NCBI GenBank assembly: GCA_015039365.1 | Contig: WION01000772.1 | Span: forward strand, 1-19,880 | Reading direction: 5' to 3' | DNA length: 19,880 nt | Source: Amanita rubescens | Taxonomy: Eukaryota > Basidiomycota > Agaricomycetes > Agaricales > Amanitaceae | Shown here: piece by piece, positions 1 to 9,414 of the stretch | Layout of the letters: each line of letters opens with the position of its first letter | Position numbering within the stretch: position 1 is the stretch's first letter | Translations under genes and position numbers: made by a program | Notes under the pieces: model-generated | What the model was told of the DNA's origin: nothing | The model's input: the letters and a program-made list of their open reading frames with translations, nothing else | Database searches by the model: none

Positions 1-312
1 TTCTCGCCTGTGGGGGCCACGTCGTCCTTGCCTGTAAGGCGCTGGGGAGTGGCGAGTTTCGGATGTTTCCTCCGAACCGGCGTATATCACCACTGGTTGT
101 GGGGTCTGTGTTGGGGCTTCGTAGGGTAACATGTACCAATTATCATGATTAAGGTAGCCAGGTGGTGAGGCATAACTGGCTAACGGACGATGAAGCTCCA
201 CGAATGGGAAAAATCGGTATTGATGACATACGAGAAGCTCGATGTGGCCCGCTGGTATGACTATATGGATTCACCTGCGGTGGTGACATCCGTGGCAGAG
301 CTGTTACTCCTG
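1..312 (-). CDS. Probable C-terminal exons of the same membrane protein, running off the left edge
   Basis: If exon 4 is spliced at 361 instead of stopping at 357, a 48-nt intron (360-313) leads to a 38-nt exon at 312-275. A 95-nt intron (274-180, acceptor TTAG) then leads to an exon from 179 to the window edge. All phases agree. The last exon is one open frame of about 60 codons, rich in Pro, Tyr, Gln and Arg (it contains YASPPGYLNHDNWYMLPYE), typical of a disordered cytoplasmic tail. The frame stays open to base 1, so the true C-terminus lies outside the window. Other splice choices in 180-312 are possible, and a separate downstream gene cannot be ruled out. Confidence 0.45.
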
Positions 313-356
313 CTGCGGTAGGCCATGCTGTGAAGGGCCTCGTGCCACAGGTCCAT

Positions 357-1504
357 TTACCAGCGCTGCCCCTGGACAAGATGTTTGAATCGCTTGCTCC
401 AGGCCTCGTCAATGTCACCATACTGCGAAAAAGTTACTAGGATGAGGCAAAGATGGAGTAAACCGATGAAGAGGAAAGCGGATGTAATGATTTTGACATC
501 CAAGGGGAGGGGGGTAAGGCTGTGAGTGTTGGTGGGTTGGCCTGATGTTTGCCAAATGACAGACATGAGACATATGATAAAGAGAATGATGGACCTGGAA
601 GGCGTTGTAAGGTCAAGTATACATAGAAAAATAGGGGCGATACCACGCGAGCCAGACGAAGGGAAGGGAAAGTAGAACAAAAACGTTCCACAAGGTGTTA
701 CGGGAAGAATGAAGCGCGTTCTAAGAATAATGTTAGAAGAAAGGTTCATTATGACGTCAATGAGGACCGCCTTTGACCTGGGCCCACTGCATTGCTTTAT
801 GGGGTCTGCGCATCGTTTCAAATCTGATGACATACAAGCAGCCGAAGACAAGACTCGTGAGGGCGCTGATGAGTGACATGAGTGCTGTGCATTGTATGAA
901 ATGGCTCCCTGATCCGCCCAACTGGAGGAGGTTATAAATGGCCCTCGAATTTGGTCAGTCTTCAGAGATTTTCACGAACTTCTTAGACTCACGAAAGGAG
1001 CAACACTGATACGATGTTGAGAGTGCTCCACTCTTTCAGTGTGGAATCGATGAAGTCAGTCCAGGAAAGCTTTACTTCGTCCCAGTGTTTGGGCCTCCAA
1101 GAACCGGCTGGAGGGCCGCCTACGTAATGAGAAGCGATTTCATTCTCCGTCAAATGTACACCATTGAATATTTGATGAACACGTGTGTGATAGAAGAAAG
1201 GTAGAAACAGGAGTACTGAGAAGTACAGGAAGCGAGGCACCGCGGTGAATGCGCGGACGAGGCCGTCGATGTCATTGGCAGTGGTCAGGATAGGGTCGGC
1301 CGTGAAAGGATCGAAGTAGTTCCCTGGGAACGCCAGCGGCATGTGCCAGCTTGGATGCGGAGGCTCTTGCTGTTGGGGCTGGTCATTTGCGATTGGCTCT
1401 CTTGGATTGGAAAAGTCACGTTGTTGCCTCTGTCCCTGCCTGCGAGAAGTCGGAAGAGTTCCCGCATAAATCTGAGACCTGTAATCAGCTGGATAGAATG
1501 ACAT
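357..1504 (-). CDS. Multi-pass membrane protein of unknown function (fungal family), core region
   Basis: Four exons on the minus strand: 1504-993, 943-778, 720-644 and 594 down to the stop at 357 (330 aa if it ends there). Introns are 49, 57 and 49 nt with GT..AG ends, and all phases agree without a frameshift. The N-terminal ~100 residues are polar and Gln/Pro-rich. Hydrophobic segments follow: one around FLYFSVLLFLPFF, one around LNIVSVLLLSAI, one around LMSLISALTSLVFGCLYVIR, then WNVFVLLSLPFVWLAW running into IILFIICLMSVIW, and a last one around SAFLFIGLLHLCLILVTF. It resembles uncharacterised membrane proteins common in mushroom genomes, and I know no assigned function. The stop at 357 overlaps a good donor (GTAAAT at 360-355), so the protein may instead continue leftwards (see the 1-312 entry). 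It is divergent from PMS1. Confidence 0.8.
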
Positions 1505-1961
1505 GGCAAGCCAAAGATCAACTTTTGATGCCCTTCATATCTATTAAGTATCTACAACTGCCATCGCCGTGGAAAGTCCGACATCAAGACCGCATGACGT
1601 CCTGTCATCGCTTCATCCTACCTTGGACTGTGGCAGCGGTAGTATGATGCCATTGCAAAGACTCGTTCTGTCCCCGTCATTTCGCTTGTGCCTGGCTACA
1701 AAATTCAAATGTCGCACCCTAGAAGATGGTAGCGGCGATAGGGGTCGAAGATACTTCTGCTCCCCAATCTCTGGCGCCGGCGCTTACTGACATTCTTGTT
1801 CTGGGGATGACATGTCACCACCGGCCCGCCTCGCCGACATCTGCCGCTCACATCGGCGCCGGACGTTGCCGGGAAGTTGGGGTTTGTTGTGATGACTCTT
1901 ACTTGGTGCGCGACACAAAATACTAAGTAGTAAACTTCATTTGCGTTCGGCACTTGCAATC
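1505..1961. promoter_or_regulatory. Shared upstream region of two divergent genes
   Basis: These 457 bases separate the start codons of the minus-strand membrane protein (1504) and PMS1 (1962), so both promoters must lie here or overlap the neighbouring 5' ends. A TGACGTCC half-palindrome, similar to a CRE/bZIP site, occurs near 1596. I see no clear TATA box and no coding region. Confidence 0.5.
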
Positions 1962-4900
1962 ATGGAAAATTCCGAGTCAACAACTGAAGATACTTCCAGA
2001 ATCAAAGCGCTCGACAAGGCATCCATACACAGGATATCGTCTGGTCAGGTCGTGATAGATCTTCAGACGGCTGTCAAGGAACTCGTGGAGAACAGCTTGG
2101 ATGCAGGCGCGACAAGCATAGGTCCGTCACGGTTGGACGTGCTTTTTCGTGTTTGAGCACTCATCTTTGGTTTCGCGCGTCATTCAGAGGTGCGCTTCAA
2201 GCAGTATGGTGTAACAAGCGTTGAAGTCATTGACAATGGATGTGGTATTGCCGGGAAAGATTGGGAGAGTGTCGGTACGTCTTCGGCGCGTCTTGGGCAA
2301 TTCCCTTGTCGATTACTAGTGTTTTGATTGCAGGCTTGAAGTATTACACCTCTAAACTAGCTACCTTTGACGACCTCTCTACTGTCCGCAGTTTCGGTTT
2401 TCGGGGAGAGGCTCTTTCCTCCCTTTGCGCTTTGTGCGATAACGTTACCGTCATTACGGCGACGAGCGGCCCCATGGGTATCCAGCTGGACTTGGAGCAC
2501 AGTGGAAAGGTAGCAAAGAAGACGAAAGTAGCTAGACAAGTAAGCTTGGGCCAGTGGCATCTCCCCATAAAACAAGTTGACAATATCATATTGTAGCGAG
2601 GAACAACTGTACAATTCACAGGGTTATTCGCTCAACTGCCCGTCCGCAGGAAGGAATTGCAAAGGAACATGAAACGAGAGTTTGGCAAAGCCCTTGGCCT
2701 GTTAAACGCATATGCTTTGGGTCCTTGTGCAGGCATGGATGGCTCAGGACGCGGGACGAGGCTTACGGTCAGCAACCAACAAGAAAATGGGTAAGAGGTG
2801 CCCTATTTCCGACCAACTATCCACCAAGGCTCATCACTTTAAGAAAGAAAATCGACCAAATCAAAACGAGCGGCACTCGTCGTTCAAGGCATCTCTAACA
2901 GCTCTCTGGGGTCCCAAAGCGATGGAAAACATGGTCGAGCTGAACCTGAGCTTCCGTTTCCAGCAGGAGAAATCAGCTTTGAGGCGGATCAGAGACAGAC
3001 ATGCTGAGCCAGGTTCCCAAACTCAGGGGCTATGCGACGATGACAATAATGATGACACCATTCCTATTCAAGTAAAGGGTCTGATTTCTAAGTTCTCCGT
3101 TGGGGCGGGCCGAACAGGGACGGATAGACAGTTTTTCTATGTCAACGGGCGGCCGTGCAATTTAACCAAAGTGCAGAAGGGATTCAATGAGGTTTATAGA
3201 ACGTTCAATGCCAACCAGGCACCGTTTATTTTGGCAGACTTTATTGTCCCAACCGGTGGGTCATTTAGCCGCCTATCAGAACGAAACGATCTAAGATTCC
3301 TCTAGAATGTTGCGACATCAACGTCAGCCCTGATAAGCGTACCATCTTTCTCCAGAGTGAAGGAAGCTGATTGATGCTCTCAAGGTAGGCGCAACGGTTA
3401 CTGTAATACATGTAACAAACTCATGTTTCTAGGTTGCTCTCGAAACCGAGTTTTCATCGCATCGGTCTACTTTTGATCTCAATCCGACTCCGATGTCTCA
3501 GCGAGCTCTCACGCAAACGACGTTCGATAGTCCTTTTTCGAAACGGCTGAATCTCAAGGCAGGCTCTGGTTTGATCAAGTCACAGTCGTTACCTACACCG
3601 ACAAGTTCCAAGGATAAGGAAAAGGAAAAGGCTTTGCCGCCAGGAAGTGTAGCAGGCGAACCATTATTTCTCCCTGAGCCAGTTGCAGATGAAGTTGGTG
3701 GAGCGCAAGCAGCTCCCGCCGTCGCCATAACAGAAGAGGCCGATACCCAGGAGGAAAGGAGAATACCAGCTAACGACAAGTCGCAATTGTTACCTATTCC
3801 GGCAACTTCCGAGGATAATGAAAATGCCAGAGCCGGAGAGAACAGCTGGCGAAAAGTTGCTCGACCTAAACCGCTCCCTGTACCAAATGAAGTTGAGGCA
3901 GCGCAAGCTTCTCCCGCTGGCCCCGAAAAGTCTAGAATGGACGAGGCTGAGACAGAAGGAGAAGTAAGAAAACCAGCTAGGACACGGACATTGTCGATAA
4001 ATCTCGTTCTATGGAGAAGCTGGACCATATGGACGTTGACGAGGGAGAGCGCCCCGAGAGGAGCAAGGAAAAGGAGATCGAGAAACCCGTCGTGCTGGAT
4101 ACGACGCAAGCTGCTTGGGGCCGAAAAAAAACAGCACCCGTACCCGAAAAGGAGTCTGATGATCTTCCAGAACCCGACGGTGCTTCTGAGGAACCAGCGA
4201 CGAAGAAGAGGAGGGTGGAGGTGGAGGACGCAAACTGACGCCAGTACCAGCGCGAGCAAGCCTGCCCGCAAGCCTCCCAGTAAGAGCGGGGCAGGTATGA
4301 CCTCTCTGGATAGCCTGCGTAATCGGCTGGCCGGGTTTGCCAGAGGTGGCCTCCTGGCTACGGCGTCGTCGAAAAAGGAACCACCTGCTAGGGACGAAGA
4401 GATGGACGCGGAAGACATGGAAGGCGTTGAAAAGTCAGGACACCTGGCAAGGACGTACGGAAAGGACGAGATAGAAGACCCAGCTTTGAGATTATCGGCC
4501 CCAGGATCAAAACTATCGTGTTACGCGAGGACCAACGACCTGTAGGCGCGTAGACAAGACACGGACAAGGTCCGACAGTGATACTGTCATGGAGGATGCC
4601 ATTCCATCGATGAGTTCCACGACTGCACCACCCGAACACCACCCGGCATCCAAAGTTATCGAGATGGATGATGAACAGGATTTGGCATCTGAAACGTCAC
4701 GAAACAATCGGGTCAGCGTCCTGAAATTATTCGTGGCTCAGACACAGCATCTGGAAACGTGACATTACGGTTTGATATCGAACGATTAACTTCCGCGTGG
4801 ACCCGGTTACGGAATCAAGTAGTCGGTGCCGAAGATGCTCCGTGTGTATCAAGCAAGGTTTCAGCTGATGCTGGCGTGGCAAATACGGAAGATAATGAGA

Positions 4901-5701
4901 GTGCAACGCGTGCTCTGGCGCGGGTTCTTGACAAGGCCGATTTTGCAAATATGGACATTATCGGGCAGTTCAACCTTGGTTTTATCATTGTACGAAGGCA
5001 AAAGGCGGCGGCGTGTGATGACGGCGGGGAAAGAGATCAGATGGATGACCTCTTCATCGTAGACCAGCATGCTTCTGATGAGAAGTACAACTTTGAGACG
5101 TTGCAGCAAACGACAAGAATCCAGTCTCAGAAGCTTTTTAGGTGTGTACATCTGGCATATATCAGGCGACGCTGACTGGGACGCACAGACCCCGCCCATT
5201 AGAGCTGACGGCGGCAGATGAGCTCATTGCAATTGAAAACATGCACATGTTGCAGCAGAACGGGTTTGAGCTGGCGGTGGATGAAACAGCAGCTGTGGGT
5301 CAGGGTTCCAAGCTTAAAGTTACCGCCTTCCCTGTCAGCAAAAGTACCGAGTTTGGGATGGCAGGCAAGCCACCGTTCATTTTCGGGGTGACAGTGGCTG
5401 ACGTTTGACAGATTTGGAAGAACTTCTGAACTTGATGAGGGACCAGCCGTCTGGTAACGTAGTGAGATGCTCTAAAGCCCGTGCGATGTTCGCAATGAGG
5501 GCTTGCCGGAAGAGCGTAATGATAGGAATGCCGCTGAATAAGAGTCAGATGACCACCGTGGTTCAGCACATGGGCACAATAGAGCAACCTTGGAACTGCC
5601 CTCATGGACGGCCAACCATGCGGCATCTCTTTGACTTGTGCCAGGATGACCCGAGGCGAAAGCCACGGACGGTCATTTGGTCGTCGTTGGAAGGGATGTG
5701 A
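1962..5701 (+). pseudogene. PMS1: DNA mismatch repair protein PMS1 (PMS2/MutL-alpha subunit), frameshifted as read
   Basis: MutL-family partner of MLH1; nicks the nascent strand in nuclear mismatch repair. Exons: 1962-2121, 2188-2274, 2334-2539, 2597-2790, 2844-3255, 3306-3384, 3433-5141, 5189-5364, 5412-5701 (about 1,100 codons). N-terminal GHKL ATPase motifs are [11 protein letters not shown] (exon 1), DNGCGI (exon 2) and GFRGEAL (exon 3), followed by VNGRPCNL and DINVSPDKRT. Exon 7 carries a long acidic, low-complexity linker, then GQFNLGF and the endonuclease motif DQHASDEKYNFE (5062-5097). Exon 9 has ACRKSVMIG and the metal-binding CPHGRPTMRHL. The frame breaks by -1 near 2877, 3361-3366, 3964-3990, 4481-4487, 4545-4551 and 4690-4715. 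There is also a net +1 (or two -1 events) near 4205-4300. The protein frame resumes after each break, so this is either a young pseudogene or a real gene carrying assembly indels. Intron 8 is GC-AG. Confidence 0.9.
5365..5411 (+). other. GC-AG intron in PMS1 (47 nt)
   Basis: The donor is GCAG|GCAAGC and the acceptor GTTTGACAG, with a CTGAC branch site 13 nt before the end. Splicing here joins EFGMA to DLEELLNLM, which is the conserved order before the PMS1 C-terminal motifs. The only GT donor nearby (5388) would leave extra residues and a wrong phase. Confidence 0.75.
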
Positions 5702-7075
5702 AATGTGATATCCCTACTTCTTTTTTTGGCCTTGTGCTTATGTTCGATATATCTAATTGCTCGTTATCTAAAATATAGGAGTTTCAGACCAAACTATCGG
5801 TCTACCCAGGGTTTCCGTCTATGCTTCACTGACACTTCCCTGATTCATATTGGGTATGTTTGATCAGTGTCCATAACGACCCATGACATGCTTGATTTTT
5901 GCTCGGCGCGTATATTGAAGGCATCGGATATCAATCTCGGAACTTTGCATTCCGAGACCGTATTTTATATGCAAAGTATCTATGCGATGGCTTCTTTATT
6001 GCCAACGCGTCTCATACACTGGAGCCGCTGACCCTTTCTGTCATGCAACGCGATTAGTATCCGGGCACCGTAGACAATGGACAACTTCTTACCTGCCGAA
6101 GTTCCGAGGTTATAGTATTCTCCATTGGGATAACTCTGTTGCCAGGTTTCAGTTCCTCGTGTTGTAACTATCATGGAGGTTGTGGGCCGTGGCTAGCGAT
6201 TGGAAGCTATACCGATCTCGGGTGAGTGACGTAGCTTTTGGAATGAACGATGTCTTTGCAGTCATTCTTATTGGCCCGACTAGGACCTACTAGGGTCCAC
6301 CACACGATGAGGACGCCTCGATGTAGGCCGTTGCAATAACCGGCCATTGATTAAAATGCCATATTGACAATACGCAAAAGCTGCCGAAGTTTTTTTTCCT
6401 GGCTAGCGGCCTAGCCAAAAGGCAGTTATGTCCCCAATAGTATCGCGGCGAGTCACGGGGTGATTCGAAGCTCGTTTCGTCTTCGGTATTCTTTTCGGTT
6501 TCACCGTACTCAATAACTTATTGCGCCGGGGGCCGTGCAACTGCTTTACTTGGATGACCAAATATGGACATGTCAGATTTTGATAAGTCATTCAACCCTA
6601 ACATGAGAATATATTTAAGATCCATCTCCAGTGCCGTAACTTGCCATATATGAGCAAAACTTCGCAGCGTCAATTCCAATAAAGATGTGGTCTTGGGCGC
6701 GTAGCCATGAGTCGATAGTCAAATATCCATGATGACTTATTTTGAGATCGACACCCACAAAGGACACACGACTCGGTGCAATACTTATTTATGATAGATA
6801 GCCGGTTTGCGGCCACCGTATGCTATACGTAAGCTTTAGCCTAATACGGTCACAATCAGTAATCAAACAAGCGCAACAGACTAGTACCTTGACGGACCCT
6901 TGCAAGTTATCCCTGAACAAAAACAGCGCTTTGTTCGGATGCCATCTCCTTTTTTTTTGACCTTTTAAATAATCCCGCGGCTGTCTATTCCACCATCTCC
7001 ATCCCCTCCCGTTGCTCGTTACGGGTCACCGCGTGGCACCCATCCAACTTGAAAGACTTTGAAACCAACTTGGAG
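5702..7075. other. Intergenic region, no gene seen
   Basis: About 1.4 kb between PMS1 and the G-alpha gene. Reading frames on both strands are short and show no family resemblance or convincing exon chain. Near the right end, 6950-6973 holds a T-run and a TATA-like TTTTAAATAAT (6963-6973) about 100 nt before the G-alpha ATG, followed by a C/T-rich stretch, which looks like a core promoter. A short perfect hairpin (GGCTAG/CTAGCC, arms 6401-6406 and 6411-6416) has no evident role. Confidence 0.5.
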
Positions 7076-9132
7076 ATGTTTTTCCCTAATCCTTGTATCA
7101 ACCGTAATGCCGGCAATCAAGACGACACGGTTACACAAGACTCTGCAAGTATAACCACTCTTTTATCCGAGTCGAAGAAAGCATTGGAACAAAAGAAAAA
7201 GGCAACGCGATTGCTGCTTCTAGGTCTGTCTATCCGTGATGTATCTTACTCGACGTGTTCATCGGTTCTGCATGCAGGTCAATCGGAGTCCGGAAAGGTT
7301 CGCAATATATCCCCTTGACACGTCAGTCTTGCCTTAATACAAAGTTACTGCCCAGAGCTCCGTATTGAAGAGTATGCCCACTCCTTTTCTTGGTCGTCGG
7401 TGCTATTGCTTACATGGACACAGATTTTCAGCTCGCGTTTGCCCCAAAACAATTCAACACCGATAGGTCCATGTGGAGGCTCGTTATACACCTAAACGTC
7501 TTAAGGTACGTTTCCTTCACCCTAAGAGCTTGTCCCCTTTCTGACCAATATACGCTGGTAGTCAAATCCGGACGATTCTCGATATCCTGGAGTTGAAGCA
7601 TATAGAACGGCTGCCGAACATTGATTCAGCTGAAATTGCTAATTATCAACGTATAAAATTTTCGTCTCAAGTTCTCGCCTCTTCTCTTTATCGAAACACG
7701 GCTTATTGAGCTGATCTGTCCTGATATTGGTGTAAGAGACACTTGTGTTCGTGCCAGCACTGGTTGGCAAGACCGGTTACGAAATATTCTGAAAAGCTCC
7801 ACTCCGGAATACAGGCGACGTTCGGAGTTGGACCCCTCGATCGTGTTGGCAGCCTCGAAAGACACGGTCAACGAGCTGTGGCAGCAGCCGAACGTCAAGA
7901 CTCTTATGGATCAATATTCTAAATTGCACATGGGCGGGGTTGGCACCTCGTGAGCTACTTCATCGTCGCTACGAATCGTGGCCAATGATTTACCTTCAGT
8001 CAGATTTCTAGATGATATTGATCGTATAACGGCTCTTAATTATGAGCCAACTGATCGTAAGTAGTAGCAAAGATCATTTGAGCTCGTAATTCACCCAGAT
8101 AATAGAGGACATCATCCGTGCTCGCATCAGGACAATTGGTGCAGAAGAACACATCTTTCATCTTGAAACAGGTAACCAAACCTTGTGAGAATTGTCTACA
8201 ATGACTGACGATGGGTAGGATCCCAAGCTGGATCTTTCTACTACATAACAGATGTGGGCGGTAGCAAGTACTCGGTTAGGCGAAACGTGTCTGGATTTTC
8301 GTGTGCTGATATCGGTATAGCGCGCTACCTGGGCGTCTTTTTTTGATGATGGTATTATTATGTCTCGTGGTTATAACGATGTCGTTCTCATAATCATTTT
8401 TAGTTCAAGCTATCATATTTTTGGCACCACTGGCATTTAACCAGTACCTGGAAGAAGATTCCACCATTAATCGACTTGTAAGAGTTTGTTCCTCGTCCTG
8501 CGGGTTCCGCCTGAATCTTTATCAGGAGGACAGTACAAAACTATGGAAAGAAATATGCTCTAATAAAATCCTGGGGAATGCAGAGTTGATACTATTCTTC
8601 AACAAAGTACGTCATTATATACGGTGTCGCGGCTGCTGCTGGCTGACGTTGTACCATTAGACGGATCTTCTGAAAAAGACGTTGGAATCCGGCGCACGGG
8701 TTACGGACTACATCGCCAACTATACAGGCGTGAATAACGTGGAAGAAGTTACCGAGTGTACGATAGTATTTTCATTCCTTGTACTATCACGCCTGTCACC
8801 TTTGCATAGTTTTCATTGCCAAGTTCAAGGGGTATCAGGTGCGACGTTTACTCATTGAGGTTATCCTATGTTTTGACTCAATTCCCTGTAGAAGAGGCTA
8901 TCACCTGTTGAGCGCCGTTTTCTTTGCTATTCTACATCCGCTGTCGTAGGTTCAAGTCAAAATCAAAGTTATTTCCATTTAACGGTTCCTTTCGGCAGGA
9001 TACGCATGCAACGGGACTTTTACTGGACCAAAGTAAGAACACAGTTGTTCGCCCTCGACACCTCTAACCTATATTACAGTTCGTGACACCATCACCATTC
9101 AGCACTTAAAGGAGATTCGAGCATTGGTTTAA
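7076..9132 (+). CDS. Atypical heterotrimeric G-protein alpha subunit
   Basis: Sixteen exons: 7076-7223, 7278-7297, 7356-7371, 7424-7505, 7562-7949, 8004-8056, 8106-8171, 8219-8274, 8321-8351, 8404-8477, 8526-8606, 8661-8757, 8810-8838, 8892-8945, 8999-9032, 9080-9132 (about 426 aa). GTP-binding motifs appear in order: G1 GQSESGKS (canonical GAGESGKS), switch I RARIRTIGAEE, G3 DVGGS, G4 NKTD and G5 TSAVD. LAPLAFNQYLEED and LWKEICSNK are also typical. The catalytic Gln of DVGGQ is Ser here, and there is no Gly2 for myristoylation, so it belongs with the divergent G-alpha copies expanded in mushrooms; membrane anchoring and coupling are unknown. One frame break: exon 5 needs one base fewer in the A4T4 run at 7655-7662. 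The start is the first in-frame ATG; a few upstream codons are open but lack an ATG. Confidence 0.88.
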
Positions 9133-9243
9133 TATGCAAGTATATAAGGGCATTGAATATCGCGTATAATGTTATTGTATCTCTAAGCTAATTTGTGCAT
9201 ACTTTATGTAGCGTAGTTTGACGATGTTTCGCTATTGGGAAGT

Positions 9244-9249
9244 AAAAAA
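9244..9249 (-). terminator. Pol III terminator of the tRNA gene
   Basis: Six T residues on the minus strand begin two bases after the tRNA 3' end, the usual RNA polymerase III stop signal. Confidence 0.8.
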
Positions 9250-9250
9250 T

Positions 9251-9321
9251 TGCATTGACCGGGAGTCGAACCCGGAGCTAGGCCATGGGAAGACCCAATG
9301 TTACCGCTACACCATCAATGC
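9251..9321 (-). tRNA. tRNA-Gly(CCC)
   Basis: 71 nt and intronless. The acceptor stem pairs 9321-9315 with 9258-9252 (GCATTGA/TCAATGC), with discriminator A at 9251. The D stem is GTGT/ACAT and the anticodon stem GGGTC/GGCCT (two G-T pairs). The loop TTCCCAT gives anticodon CCC, reading GGG. The T arm is CCGGG-TTCGACT-CCCGG. Internal promoters match well: A box TGGTGTAGCGG (9314-9304) and B box GGTTCGACTCC (9272-9262). Confidence 0.95.
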
Positions 9322-9414
9322 ACACCACATGCTATCTCATTTCATTCAAAATCTGTTCAGTCATCTGATGGAGTGCATCTTTTCTCCGCTGAATCTTGAC
9401 TCAACACCTCCACC

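Noticed and set aside
752..759. Perfect TGACGTCA (CRE) palindrome
   Set aside because: It lies in intron 2 of the membrane-protein gene, and one 8-bp match is expected by chance at this scale.
778..943. Frameshift in exon 2 of the membrane protein
   Set aside because: It came from choosing the acceptor at 922. With the acceptor at 944 the intron is 49 nt and the conserved frame continues.
3498..4418. 306-codon open frame on the minus strand opposite the PMS1 linker
   Set aside because: It is antisense to low-complexity Glu/Lys/Pro/Ala codons, which read as Ser/Leu/Phe/Ala in reverse. It has no family resemblance and no splice context; the sense strand is clearly PMS1.
6401..6416. Hairpin with 6-bp arms GGCTAG/CTAGCC
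   Set aside because: Too short to be a terminator or a transposon end; no repeat partner or flanking structure seen.
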